This document shows, piece by piece, positions 7,401 to 13,529 of a DNA stretch of 14,948 bases (within the stretch, counting starts at the first letter, position 1; the number at the start of each line of letters is the position of its first letter). The position numbers and the translations under genes are program-made. Source of the DNA: Dehalococcoidia bacterium (GTDB lineage: Bacteria > Chloroflexota > Dehalococcoidia > UBA3495); assembly GCA_028822675.1 (NCBI GenBank), contig JAPKDE010000043.1, positions 1 to 14,948 of the forward strand. Reading direction: 5' to 3'. The notes beneath the pieces are model-generated. The model was not told where the DNA came from and ran no database searches. It saw only the letters and a list, made by a program, of their open reading frames with translations.

Positions 7401-7726
7401 GGCCACATCTGAGACCGGGGATACTATCCAGCCGCGACATTGAAGCCAGGGCTGACGGCGATATTGTCACCGTGGCGGGGCTGGTAATACGCCGCCAACG
7501 TCCCTTGGCCAAGGCAGTCTTTCTCACCTTGGAGGACGAGTTTGGTCACATCCCACTGGTGGTTTGGCCCGGCGAATTCGCCAAGTACCGTCAGCTCATC
7601 AGAGAGCCGATGTTAATCATTCGGGGTGAAGTCTCACGGAGGGGTGGCACCATGAATATAGTGGCTAAGCACGTTGAGCCCATGCCCGCCATGAACAACC
7701 TGCCCAAGTCTAAAAACTGGCAGTAA
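4406..7726 (+). CDS. dnaE2: Error-prone DNA polymerase III alpha subunit, DnaE2 type
   Basis: The 1106-residue protein is a C-family replicative-type polymerase. The PHP domain starts at the N-terminus with LHCHSNYSF (His6, His8) and ALTDHDN (39-41). The palm carries the catalytic aspartates in PDIDLDF (Asp427, 429, 431) and the third in FVKIDFLALG (Asp580). Fingers with IGIFQVES and QDQVNQVA follow, then helix-hairpin-helix motifs, and an OB fold at about 1010-1095 (GDIVTVAGLVIRRQRP). The short N-terminus, missing tau/clamp tail, and company of imuB point to DnaE2, which does the actual synthesis past lesions when recruited by ImuB. There is no convincing SD before ATG 4406, but the MYAELHCHS start is the normal family N-terminus. 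A Lys/Ser/Asn-rich insert near 910-935 contains a small duplication. The interposed repeat/GIY-YIG unit may have separated it from the SOS promoter at 1950. Confidence 0.93.
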   Translation: MYAELHCHSNYSFQEGASSVEDLLVRAHDLGLKALALTDHDNLCGAMHFAQVAKTIGIQSITGVEMTIKDKLLSKDGAPGKSVTPGKDSPEIGPGSHLTFLAETGEGYSQLSNLISYSYVAGDRKDPALDLKYLPDRVHGLILLTGCRTGRLPSLLTAGRFAEAEDQLRQYLDWFGTDNVFVELQQNLVQGDTNRNRRLIDLAQKLGVPTVATNNVHYHVPERHRLQDALVSIKHNRSLEETHKERRPNNQFYLKSSEEMAAMFSRCPEAIKNTLRIAERCSFDLTKDLAYRFPDYPVPDGATPQSHLETLCRQAAERRYGGASQRTQNRGKVEARLQEELRLIGKHNLAGFFLIYYEIIQMARQIMIEMGLSDAEIPLEERPPGRGRGSSVAMLVGYLIGLSHIDPLEYNLSLDRFLSDDLGSVPDIDLDFPRNIREQLIVRVHQKWGWDRAALTGMISTYQMKGAIRDLGKALGLPAQGMDKLAKRVDSHDAKELELEMLQLPEYQDKVDAPGWRDLIEMSAQLDGFPKYLAQHPGGMIISSSPLIDTVPVQQAAIADRYICHWDKDSIDQAGFVKIDFLALGALSQMQECLLLIEGREGKYIDLSRIDFNDRAVYETMHRADTIGIFQVESAAQMQTVPRIKPWNLTDMAYEVGAVRPGVGVNDGVTQFIERRSEGIPWDYDHPLEQRALERTLGIILFQDQVNQVAIDVAGFTGLEADQMRRAFGRRNNELMIRHYWEKFRDGAAELGVTEETAERIFKKFNGHYMFPESHAFAFGATAYHMAWLKYYYPLEFYVAIFNQQPMGFYNTETLKEDAKRHGIAVLNPDINHSREKCIIRNESLLLGLRYVRGMGDAVASQAVAARDKGGPFKNLADAMERTGLQREAIENLVTAGAFDALTAASEAAKPGAPSNAKSGRADKTQSGEPSNNNKKTGRRQALWEVGLRYRAFNTQPPLALPVEQDMAQLPEQSQWESMGEEYRILGLYPEGHLMALARPHLRPGILSSRDIEARADGDIVTVAGLVIRRQRPLAKAVFLTLEDEFGHIPLVVWPGEFAKYRQLIREPMLIIRGEVSRRGGTMNIVAKHVEPMPAMNNLPKSKNWQ
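7137..7205 (+). repeat. 48-bp-spaced direct repeat inside dnaE2
   Basis: CTGGAGCACCAAGCAATGCC (7137) recurs as CTGGAGAACCAAGCAATAAC (7185), 48 bases or 16 codons later. It writes a low-complexity Pro/Ser/Asn/Lys insert between the helix-hairpin-helix region and the OB fold, so it is probably a tolerated in-frame duplication in a flexible linker. Confidence 0.65.
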
Positions 7727-7746
7727 AACACCCTGCCAGAAGTTAT

Positions 7747-8163
7747 TTAGCCCTCCAGGTCGGCCTTCATCTTCTGGGTCAATTTTTTATCGTCCATCGG
7801 GGCCGCCATGGAGTACAACAGCTTCATAGGTGCCATGTACCAGGGAATCGTAGTTATTCGGCCGGTACGCTCAACTTTGGTCCCGTCGCCGTCTGGTGCG
7901 ACAGACATCTGCCAGTCCAGTTCCCATTTGTTGGGCATGACTACATGAAAGTTGATACTTTCATTGGGAGTCAGGCTGGTGATGGTCACCAGGTCCGGCT
8001 TGCCGCCAGCTTTGCTAGATGAATAGGTATTTCCTACCGTGGGCAATCCCTCTTGGTCTCCAGTGATTACGATATCGTGCTTCGCCCAATTGGTGTGCCT
8101 GGTCAGATCGCTCATGGCCTCAAACACTTTATCCGGCGGGGCATTGATTACGATACTAGGCAT
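7747..8163 (-). CDS. SRPBCC (START/Bet v1-like) fold protein
   Basis: The 138-residue protein begins MPSIVINAPPDKVFEAMSD, the typical SRPBCC opening (strand, then helix after a Pro-Pro/Asp-Lys-Val turn), with W26 in a NWAKHD segment, a central ELDWQMSVAPDGDGTKVE strand pair and a long C-terminal helix. These helix-grip proteins bind hydrophobic ligands in a pocket; some are polyketide cyclases, others coenzyme Q-binding or of unknown role, and the ligand here cannot be told. No signal peptide is visible, so it should be cytoplasmic. AGGTG lies five bases before the ATG. It converges on dnaE2 (20-base gap, no terminator seen) and diverges from the hydantoinase gene. Confidence 0.8.
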   Translation of the reverse strand: MPSIVINAPPDKVFEAMSDLTRHTNWAKHDIVITGDQEGLPTVGNTYSSSKAGGKPDLVTITSLTPNESINFHVVMPNKWELDWQMSVAPDGDGTKVERTGRITTIPWYMAPMKLLYSMAAPMDDKKLTQKMKADLEG

Positions 8164-8208
8164 TTCTGCACCTAAGTAAGAGAGCTAATCCTTAATTGAA
8201 TACAGCAG

Positions 8209-8237
8209 ATTATATAAATAGTTGAAAAGATTAACAA
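8209..8237 (-). promoter_or_regulatory. Promoter of the SRPBCC gene
   Basis: On the minus strand TTGTTA (8237-8232) is followed after 17 bases by a perfect TATAAT (8214-8209). The start of transcription would be near 8202, about 40 bases before the ATG. The surrounding 8185-8290 is strongly AT-rich. The -35 hexamer is the same as at the imuB promoter, but no LexA-like box is present here. Confidence 0.65.
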
Positions 8238-8295
8238 AATAATAACGAACTGATGATAATAAACATGTAATAGCGATTATAAATCGGAATAACTT

Positions 8296-8322
8296 TTGCC
8301 TCGGCAGGCCAGATGCTAGAAT
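8296..8322 (+). promoter_or_regulatory. Extended -10 promoter candidate for the hydantoinase gene
   Basis: TTGCCT (8296-8301), a short 15-base spacer, and TGC-TAGAAT (8314-8322) with the TGn of an extended -10. Transcription would begin near 8328, so the 16-bp repeat array at 8355-8418 would lie in the leader of the transcript. Confidence 0.45.
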
Positions 8323-8354
8323 GGCGGTCAAATATTTACCCGCTAGCACAAGAT

Positions 8355-8418
8355 GCGGATCGAGAAAAACGCGGATCATCAAGAATGCGGACGATAAAGG
8401 AAGCGGACAATGATTGAT
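8355..8418 (+). repeat. Four-unit 16-bp phased repeat across the hydantoinase start
   Basis: GCGGA(T/C) occurs at 8355, 8371, 8387 and 8403, exactly 16 bases apart. The units are GCGGATCGAGAAAAAC, GCGGATCATCAAGAAT, GCGGACGATAAAGGAA and GCGGACAATGATTGAT. The third contains the Shine-Dalgarno (AAAGGAA) and the fourth the start codon. Purine-rich tails follow each GCGGA core. Confidence 0.7.
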
Positions 8419-9861
8419 ACAGTGATCAAAGGCGGAACAGTAGTTACGCCTGCCGGTATCGGAGAATGGGACATTGGCCTGGAGGGCGAGAAAATCGCGG
8501 TCATCGCCATGCCCGGAGTGCTGTCATCTGAGGGCGTCAGGGTCATTGATGCCACCGGCAGGATAGTTGTTCCAGGCGGGGTAGAGGCTCACGCCCACGC
8601 CGCGGCAAATGTGCAGGACGGACTTAGAGAATTGGTGCCCGGAACTCCCAACGCCGGACCAGGTGTCCATTCCTTGGGCGCCATTTGGGGTGGCACCACC
8701 ACTGTGGTGGACTTCACCCCGGTGAATAACGAAGGCGACCTGGCCCAGGGTGTCCACGATTTCATGTCCGTCTGGCAAGGCCAGGCGTACACCGACTACA
8801 CCACCCACGTCATCTACCGTAACTCCAACACCCCCGACTCAATCGCTCGGTTCGGAGAACTGGTGGCGGCTGGTTTCCCAAGCGCCAAGATATTCACCAC
8901 TGATATCCGTCCCCCCGGCAACGTGGGCCGGACATTGACTCCCGGAGGACGACTGGAAACCGGTCGACTTTATGACTTGATGGAGCAGGTATCCCGCCAC
9001 GGCGGCATGCTGGCGGTCCACGGTGAAGACGACGAACTGGTGATGTACAACTACCTGATGGCCAAGCAACGGGACCAATGGGACTGGTACAACGCTAACT
9101 TGATCCACTCCAAAGCAGTGGAAGACCTGGCTTTCAGGCACGTCACCCGGATGGCTGAACGCACCGGAGCCGGCATGTACTTCGTCCACGTGACTGCCAA
9201 AGATGGCGTTGATGTCATAGCAGAGTGCCGCAGCAACGGCCAGCCGGTCTATGGCGAGGTACTCACTCTGGCCCTGTCCTTCGATGCCACCCGCTACCGG
9301 GAAGACGACGGGATGAAATACCACACTTACCCCTCTCTAAAGGGTGAAGATGACAATGACAGTCTGTGGAACGGAATCTTGAAGAGTGACTTGGCATTCA
9401 CTGCCACCGATAGCAGTTTCACCACCTATCTGGACAAGATTGCTGGAAGAAACATTGAGGACATGCGCGGCGGCAACGTCGGCATTGAGATTCGAATGGG
9501 TGTCAACTACAGCGAGGCCGTGGTCAAACGCGGTATGTCGTTGGAACGCTACGTCGATGTGACGTCCTCAAACGCGGCTAAGATCCTTGGAATGTATCCG
9601 CAAAAAGGTGCCATTGCAGTTGGCAGCGACGCCGACTTCGCGATTATTGACCCTGCAGTGAAGAAGGCTCTAGCCATGTCTGACCTGCACGTGCGCGACT
9701 ACAGCCCCTGGGAGGGTTGGGAAGTAATAGGTTGGCCCACCACTGTGATCCTCCGCGGCAAGATCATGGTTGAAAACGGCGAACTGATAGGCGACGGCAA
9801 CGACGGCCAGATGATACTTCGCAAAGTTGACCAGAGCATCCTGCAAAGGCCGACTGTCTAA
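8410..9861 (+). CDS. Hydantoinase/dihydropyrimidinase-family amidohydrolase
   Basis: The 483-residue protein matches the size and plan of cytoplasmic D-hydantoinase-type cyclic amidohydrolases: a beta-sandwich N-terminus (IKGGTVVTP), then a TIM barrel with binuclear metal ligands. These are His61 and His63 (EAHAHA), the lysine expected to be carboxylated Lys160 (SAKIF), His204 (VHGED), His260 (FVHVTAKDG) and Asp334 (TATDSS), then the C-terminal sandwich (GAIAVGSDADFAIIDP). It should open a cyclic amide or ureide ring. Unusual points are EAHAH where DPHxH is common, and Asp165 where D-hydantoinases carry the stereo-gate Tyr five residues after the lysine. TDSS also replaces the common SDHC. 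The substrate may therefore not be a classical hydantoin. The SD AAAGGAAG is six bases before the ATG. It is followed by a strong terminator, so it is probably a single-gene unit. Confidence 0.87.
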   Translation: MIDTVIKGGTVVTPAGIGEWDIGLEGEKIAVIAMPGVLSSEGVRVIDATGRIVVPGGVEAHAHAAANVQDGLRELVPGTPNAGPGVHSLGAIWGGTTTVVDFTPVNNEGDLAQGVHDFMSVWQGQAYTDYTTHVIYRNSNTPDSIARFGELVAAGFPSAKIFTTDIRPPGNVGRTLTPGGRLETGRLYDLMEQVSRHGGMLAVHGEDDELVMYNYLMAKQRDQWDWYNANLIHSKAVEDLAFRHVTRMAERTGAGMYFVHVTAKDGVDVIAECRSNGQPVYGEVLTLALSFDATRYREDDGMKYHTYPSLKGEDDNDSLWNGILKSDLAFTATDSSFTTYLDKIAGRNIEDMRGGNVGIEIRMGVNYSEAVVKRGMSLERYVDVTSSNAAKILGMYPQKGAIAVGSDADFAIIDPAVKKALAMSDLHVRDYSPWEGWEVIGWPTTVILRGKIMVENGELIGDGNDGQMILRKVDQSILQRPTV

Positions 9862-9892
9862 GGGAAAACCCCTATATTTGGTTAAGAACAGC

Positions 9893-9936
9893 AAAAAGAC
9901 GGCCCTGATTCTTCTTAGGGTCAGGGCCGTCTTTTT
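9893..9936 (+). terminator. Strong rho-independent terminator after the hydantoinase gene
   Basis: AAAAAGACGGCCCTGA (9893-9908) pairs perfectly over 16 bases with TCAGGGCCGTCTTTTT (9921-9936) around a 12-base loop. The A-tract/T-tract ends make it work in both directions. Confidence 0.92.
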
Positions 9937-9945
9937 GAAATCTGG

Positions 9946-10085
9946 GTAGGGGCGGGTTTCTAACCCGCACTGTTCGCCGCCTTCACGACTGTAAAAACCA
10001 AAATGCCGAGGGTAGGTTCATAGAGATTCTGGCGCAGGTGAAGCTGGTCTACCAGAGTTAGGGCGGGTTACAAACCCGCCCCTAC
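9946..10085. repeat. Inverted pair of 23-bp palindromic repeats
   Basis: The 23 bases at 9946-9968 (GTAGGGGCGGGTTT...) match the reverse complement of 10063-10085 at 22 positions. Each copy is itself a hairpin (GCGGGTT / AACCCGC). The 94 bases between them carry no ORF. GTAGGGGCGGGTTTnnAACCCGCCCCTAC-like sequences are, from general experience, dispersed repeats in several phyla. The pair may be a small non-autonomous element or two independent repeats. It sits between the terminator and the hydroxylase remnant, and no gene is seen from 9937 to 10119. Confidence 0.75.
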
Positions 10086-10119
10086 GTAATATGGATGCTC
10101 TCGATTGATGTGGCTGTGT

Positions 10120-10655
10120 TCAGCCGTGGGGCAAAGGGCGGGCGATTAGGTCTTCGATACGCCCTCTGATCTCGCCCTGGTCAAACCCTCGCAGCAGGTT
10201 GATGTGGTTTCGGTTGGGGTCGACGCCGTGCCAGTATTCGTATACCTCCTGCCGCATACCCGACGATGAAACAGCCAAGCCATGCGGTACAGGCGAGATT
10301 TGTATTCGGCGTCCACGCCTTTGCCGCGCATGTATCGATCTAGATAAGGCCGCAGTTCCGGGTTGGCCAGGTCATTCTCGCTGGGCTGCATGATCAGACC
10401 GGAGCCAGACACCTCTCGCAATATCTGGACCATCCGGGCCGATGTCTGGGCAAAGTAGATATTCATGCCACTCAAGGACCCCAGAGACATCACTCCGCCC
10501 TTGCCCATTTGTGCACCGTGTTCAACGCCGTCCATGGCGTGACGCCACATCTCCGTGTAGGTGGCCATCTCCCCGATCTTGGCGGCAACTTCACGGTAAT
10601 CCAATACACCAATCGCCTCTGCGATCATTATTGCCACGGCGGTCATAAACTTCAT
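10120..10655 (-). pseudogene. Remnant of an HpaB-type flavin-dependent aromatic hydroxylase (C-terminal third, frameshifted)
   Basis: The minus strand encodes the C-terminal domain of the 4-hydroxyphenylacetate 3-hydroxylase large-subunit family: IAEAIGVLDYREVAAKIGE, ILREVSGSGLIMQPSE, ELRPYLDRYMRG and RLYRMAW are its typical segments. Family members run to roughly 480-520 residues; only about 180 are left here. After Trp (codon 10277-10275) the frame breaks. The original frame runs on into nonfamily Arg/Thr-rich sequence to 10146, while the neighbouring frame from 10272 gives SSSGMRQEVYEYWHG, DPNRNHINLL and IEDLIARP to a TGA at 10122-10120, clearly the true C-terminus. One missing base at about 10273-10274 explains it. 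The N-terminal two thirds, including the flavin/substrate region, are absent, ending abruptly near 10656-10673. The gene cannot make an active enzyme. Confidence 0.8.
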
Positions 10656-10673
10656 GCGTTCTTGAATACGGCA

Positions 10674-11258
10674 GAGGTTGGCCCACTCAGTGAAATTGAT
10701 CCTTTGGATGGCAACCTGCTTTCCGTTACGTCTGGCGAGGCTGAAAACCAGGTTGACCTGAGTGGAATCACGTCTATTCTATCCATCGAATCCGGCACTG
10801 CTGATGACATCTCTCAAGGAGATCAAGTGCTGGTGATTGCCTCTGGAGACCTGGAGAATGGTGACCCGGTTGACGCAATTGCCGTCACTGTGAACCAGCC
10901 TGCGGATGGCGGTGGAGCGCGAAGAGGCTTCGGCGACCGGGGCGGACTTAGTGGCACTCCTGTCGGTATTGTGAGCGGTTCCGTCTCTAAAGTTGATGAC
11001 AGCCAGATAACTGTGGACACCGATACTGGGGCGGTCACGGTCAACTTACAGTCTGAATCAACCATCCAGATTTACAAGATTGGGACGATTAACGATCTTA
11101 CAAAAGGTGTTTCAGTCTTGGTTGTAACCTCGACCGATTACGAAAGCGGCGCGCCTGTTACTACAACGTCAGTCGTCATCAATCCGCCGGAGTTTGGCCG
11201 GCAATTTGGCGGCGGCGGATTTGGCGGTAGTTTTGGCGGCAGGCCTCAAAGGCCGTAG
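10674..11258 (+). pseudogene. DUF5666-like beta-rich protein lacking its N-terminus
   Basis: In this frame the recognisable protein begins at about 10674 (EVGPLSEIDPLDGNLLSV) and runs to a TAG at 11256-11258. Two related beta-rich units can be seen, each with a V-x-x-(V/I)-D opening, an internal VDLSG or VNLQ strand and a GDQVLVIAS or GVSVLVVTS close, like the small OB-like repeats of DUF5666 proteins, which are normally exported. A Gly-rich linker and a Gly/Phe/Arg tail (GGGGFGGSFGG) separate and end them. No signal peptide, lipobox, start codon with SD, or promoter precedes it. The open frame upstream (from 10509) is antisense to the hydroxylase remnant and is not part of the protein. The 5' end appears to have been deleted. 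A very short translated version starting upstream cannot be fully excluded. Confidence 0.6.
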
Positions 11259-11287
11259 TGAAGCCTGTCCCGTTTCGCGATTTAGGT

Positions 11288-12046
11288 TTAGTCTTCAGAC
11301 AAAGACTTGTCCACGTAGGCTAGCCCTTCCAGCATCAGGCCGTAACCCAGCATGTCCTGCATCTGCCGCTTGATGTTCAGCGTCATGGCCACCCTGCTGT
11401 AGCGGACGGTCAGCGGCGGACGTTCGACAATCATCCGGGCCAACTCCCAGGCCCGTGGCAGCAGTTGGTCCGGGGCCAAAACTTCGCTGACCACGCCCAA
11501 ACCCAGAGCGTCTTGGGCGGACAGGGTCTGCCCTGTCAGCAGGAAGTACCGGCCCCGGTTGGTGCCCAGCACCATGGGCCAGACAACATGCACACCGTCG
11601 CCGGGCACTACACCCCTGGGAAAGTGCGGCCCGTCTTGGAAGGTGGCGGTCTCAGATGCTAGAACAATGTCAGACAGCACCGGAATCTCCGCGTGAATCA
11701 GAGCCGGACCATTGACCGCTCCAATGATTGGCACCTCAATGTCCAATAGGTTTAGCAACAGCCGTTTGCCTTCCGAATAGGTCTTGTCCCAGTCCTTGGG
11801 CATCCGTTTGGAAGACCGGCCAGGCTCAAATTCGGCGCAGTAATTATCGCCAGTCCCAGTCAGGATCACCGCCCTGTTCTCAGTGTCGCTGCCAATGTCG
11901 GTAAAGGCGTGGCCCAGTTCCCGGTGCGATGCCTCGCCCCACAGCAGGCTGCCATCACCAGAGTGGAAATTCACTTGCAGGATGCCGTCGGTGCGCTCAA
12001 ACCGCACGGTTTCGTACTTGTTCGCATACTCTTCTAAAGTTGCCAT
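11288..12046 (-). CDS. Crotonase-fold hydrolase resembling 6-oxocamphor/beta-diketone hydrolase
   Basis: The 252-residue protein has the crotonase fold: a [18 protein letters not shown] oxyanion segment, [16 protein letters not shown], and [20 protein letters not shown]. It is not a normal enoyl-CoA hydratase: the second catalytic Glu position is His in GPHFP. Numbering from MATLEEY, His41, His118, His141, Asp150 and Glu240 stand at a constant offset of four from His45, His122, His145, Asp154 and Glu244, the active-site residues recalled for Rhodococcus 6-oxocamphor hydrolase (257 residues). The expected reaction is a retro-Claisen C-C cleavage of a non-esterified beta-diketone; the natural substrate is unknown. 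The start at 12046 follows a GGGAGGGGAG ribosome site; an upstream in-frame TTG (12076) would put that site inside the gene. It lies 209 bases downstream of the MBL-fold gene on the same strand. Confidence 0.82.
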   Translation of the reverse strand: MATLEEYANKYETVRFERTDGILQVNFHSGDGSLLWGEASHRELGHAFTDIGSDTENRAVILTGTGDNYCAEFEPGRSSKRMPKDWDKTYSEGKRLLLNLLDIEVPIIGAVNGPALIHAEIPVLSDIVLASETATFQDGPHFPRGVVPGDGVHVVWPMVLGTNRGRYFLLTGQTLSAQDALGLGVVSEVLAPDQLLPRAWELARMIVERPPLTVRYSRVAMTLNIKRQMQDMLGYGLMLEGLAYVDKSLSED

Positions 12047-12146
12047 GTTGCTCCCCTCCCGTTGGGTTCGATTCAAGCAAATAAACTAACACATCGAAAC
12101 GATAGGGACTCGATAGGCTTTGGACAGCGCGCTAGAGATAAGGGAA

Positions 12147-12160
12147 ATTCGAATTCGAAT
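12147..12160. promoter_or_regulatory. 14-bp perfect palindrome, candidate operator
   Basis: ATTCGAATTCGAAT is a perfect palindrome in the 209-base gap between the MBL-fold gene and the crotonase-fold gene, about 100 bases upstream of the latter's start. A dimeric regulator (TetR/MarR-like) would suit such a site. No clear -10/-35 pair was found next to it, and nothing else was recognised in 12047-12255. Confidence 0.35.
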
Positions 12161-12255
12161 CATGGCGCAGGAATAGATGGTAGTAGTTCCGCCGAGGGCG
12201 AGCGGCAAACTGGATCAACGAAGGTTGCTAGGGGAGAGGGCTTAGGCAAGCCCAC

Positions 12256-13383
12256 TTAAAGCTGGTCGATGAACGCGGAGAACTTATCGGTCTCATCCCA
12301 GCAGATTTGTAGGTCTGGTCCCAGGCCGTTGCTCCATAGATTGGTGCGGGACGGGTCAGCAATGACCGAGATGTCACCAGCTTCTTGCATCAGTTCTATG
12401 TGGGCCATCACCTCTGTGAACGCCAGGAAGAAGTTATGCTCTTCCAGTTCACGGTGGGAGAAATATTCCTTGGTGAGAGAGACCAGGTCTATTGGCCCCT
12501 TCTTCATGACATCGGTCAACTCGTGGCAACGTTCCCGGTGGTGCTCTAGTATCTCGGTGGCTCGTTCCAGACCAATGGGGTTCAGTTTTCCTCTGAAGAA
12601 AGCTCGGTGGGCTGGCAACACCGTGATATCGCCTTCCAGTTCGGCCATCCGTTTCAAAGACGTGAGCAGAGCTTTGAGTCCGTAGATGTCGTTGTTGTTC
12701 TGGTAGGCCGATGGCAGAGTGGCCTTGTACGAGTTGTAGCTCATTGCCACTGATGGATGTGGCGTGATGATGGGCAAGATATGGTCGCCGGAGAACAGCA
12801 TCTGGTCATATTGGATGCAGAGTTCGTCTGGCGAATGGCCGGGGGTGTAGTAGAAGGTAAGGTCTCCGGCTTTCAGTTCATCAGTTACCGGATGATCCAA
12901 CACCAAGTTTCGGTTGAGTTCATGATGCTCTTTGGCCCGCGTCATGGTGTCCGACTTTTCAAACGCATCGAACCCCTGAACCTCTCTCCGCCAAACAACT
13001 TCCAGGTCTCGGCGGTTGGTGGTCAGCATTGAGCCATAAATCTCATGGGCCCAGAGTTCAGCGCCGCTCCTCTCGATTACCGGGGGGCAACTGCCGTCAT
13101 GGTCCATATGACCGTGGCTAATCACCACGCGGGCAACGTCGGAGAGTTTGTGGCCCAATGCCTGGAGCCCCTCCTCTAGTAAGTTCACAGAGCCGTGGGC
13201 ACCGGGGTCGACAATTGTCAGTTCGTCGCCTTCAATCACGTAGCACCAGGTCGGGCCTAGGGGAGTGTCCCATGCCTGGGGCACACCGATGGCTTTGACT
13301 ACGGCTCCGGTTGAAGAGGTAAATTTTAAGAGAGTTCCGTTTCCTGAGTCGTCGCCTCGTTGGAGGATTTCGGTTTCTAGCAT
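12256..13383 (-). CDS. Metallo-beta-lactamase-fold hydrolase
   Basis: The 375-residue protein carries the full MBL metal set: HGHMDH in SHGHMDHDG (His90, His92, Asp94, His95), His183 in TPGHSPDE, Asp200 in FSGDHILP and His259 in LPAHR. The N-terminal half is the alphabeta/betaalpha fold; residues from about 262 form an additional helical C-terminal part (HHRERCHELTDVM, LVSLTKEYF), as in many MBL 'beta-lactamase-like' thioesterase or lactonase relatives. It lacks a signal peptide and should be cytoplasmic. A thioester, lactone or other ester may be the substrate; the sequence does not decide. TAGGA lies five bases before the ATG. It shares a 146-base divergent region with the aspartate dehydrogenase gene, where I found no convincing promoter pair, and precedes the crotonase-fold hydrolase on the same strand. 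Confidence 0.86.
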   Translation of the reverse strand: MLETEILQRGDDSGNGTLLKFTSSTGAVVKAIGVPQAWDTPLGPTWCYVIEGDELTIVDPGAHGSVNLLEEGLQALGHKLSDVARVVISHGHMDHDGSCPPVIERSGAELWAHEIYGSMLTTNRRDLEVVWRREVQGFDAFEKSDTMTRAKEHHELNRNLVLDHPVTDELKAGDLTFYYTPGHSPDELCIQYDQMLFSGDHILPIITPHPSVAMSYNSYKATLPSAYQNNNDIYGLKALLTSLKRMAELEGDITVLPAHRAFFRGKLNPIGLERATEILEHHRERCHELTDVMKKGPIDLVSLTKEYFSHRELEEHNFFLAFTEVMAHIELMQEAGDISVIADPSRTNLWSNGLGPDLQICWDETDKFSAFIDQL

Positions 13384-13529
13384 CGGTTCCTATATCAAGC
13401 GTAATTGCCCCATATTTAAAGGGCGTGCGTTGGCCCAATCAGTCATGGGCAAACGGGTAGGCAGAGTTGTGGGAGCATTGAGAATGGTAACATCTTGTCT
13501 GCGAGATAAAAAGCTGAGGAGATGATGCC

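Noticed and set aside
8185..8382. Minus-strand 65-residue ORF in the divergent region
   Set aside because: It covers the AT-rich promoters of both flanking genes, has an Ile/Leu/Tyr-rich composition expected from such DNA, and no ribosome site.
10509..10673. N-terminal part of the plus-strand frame leading into the DUF5666-like protein
   Set aside because: It is antisense to well-conserved hydroxylase codons and Cys/His-rich in a way typical of shadow translation; the real domain begins only at about 10674.
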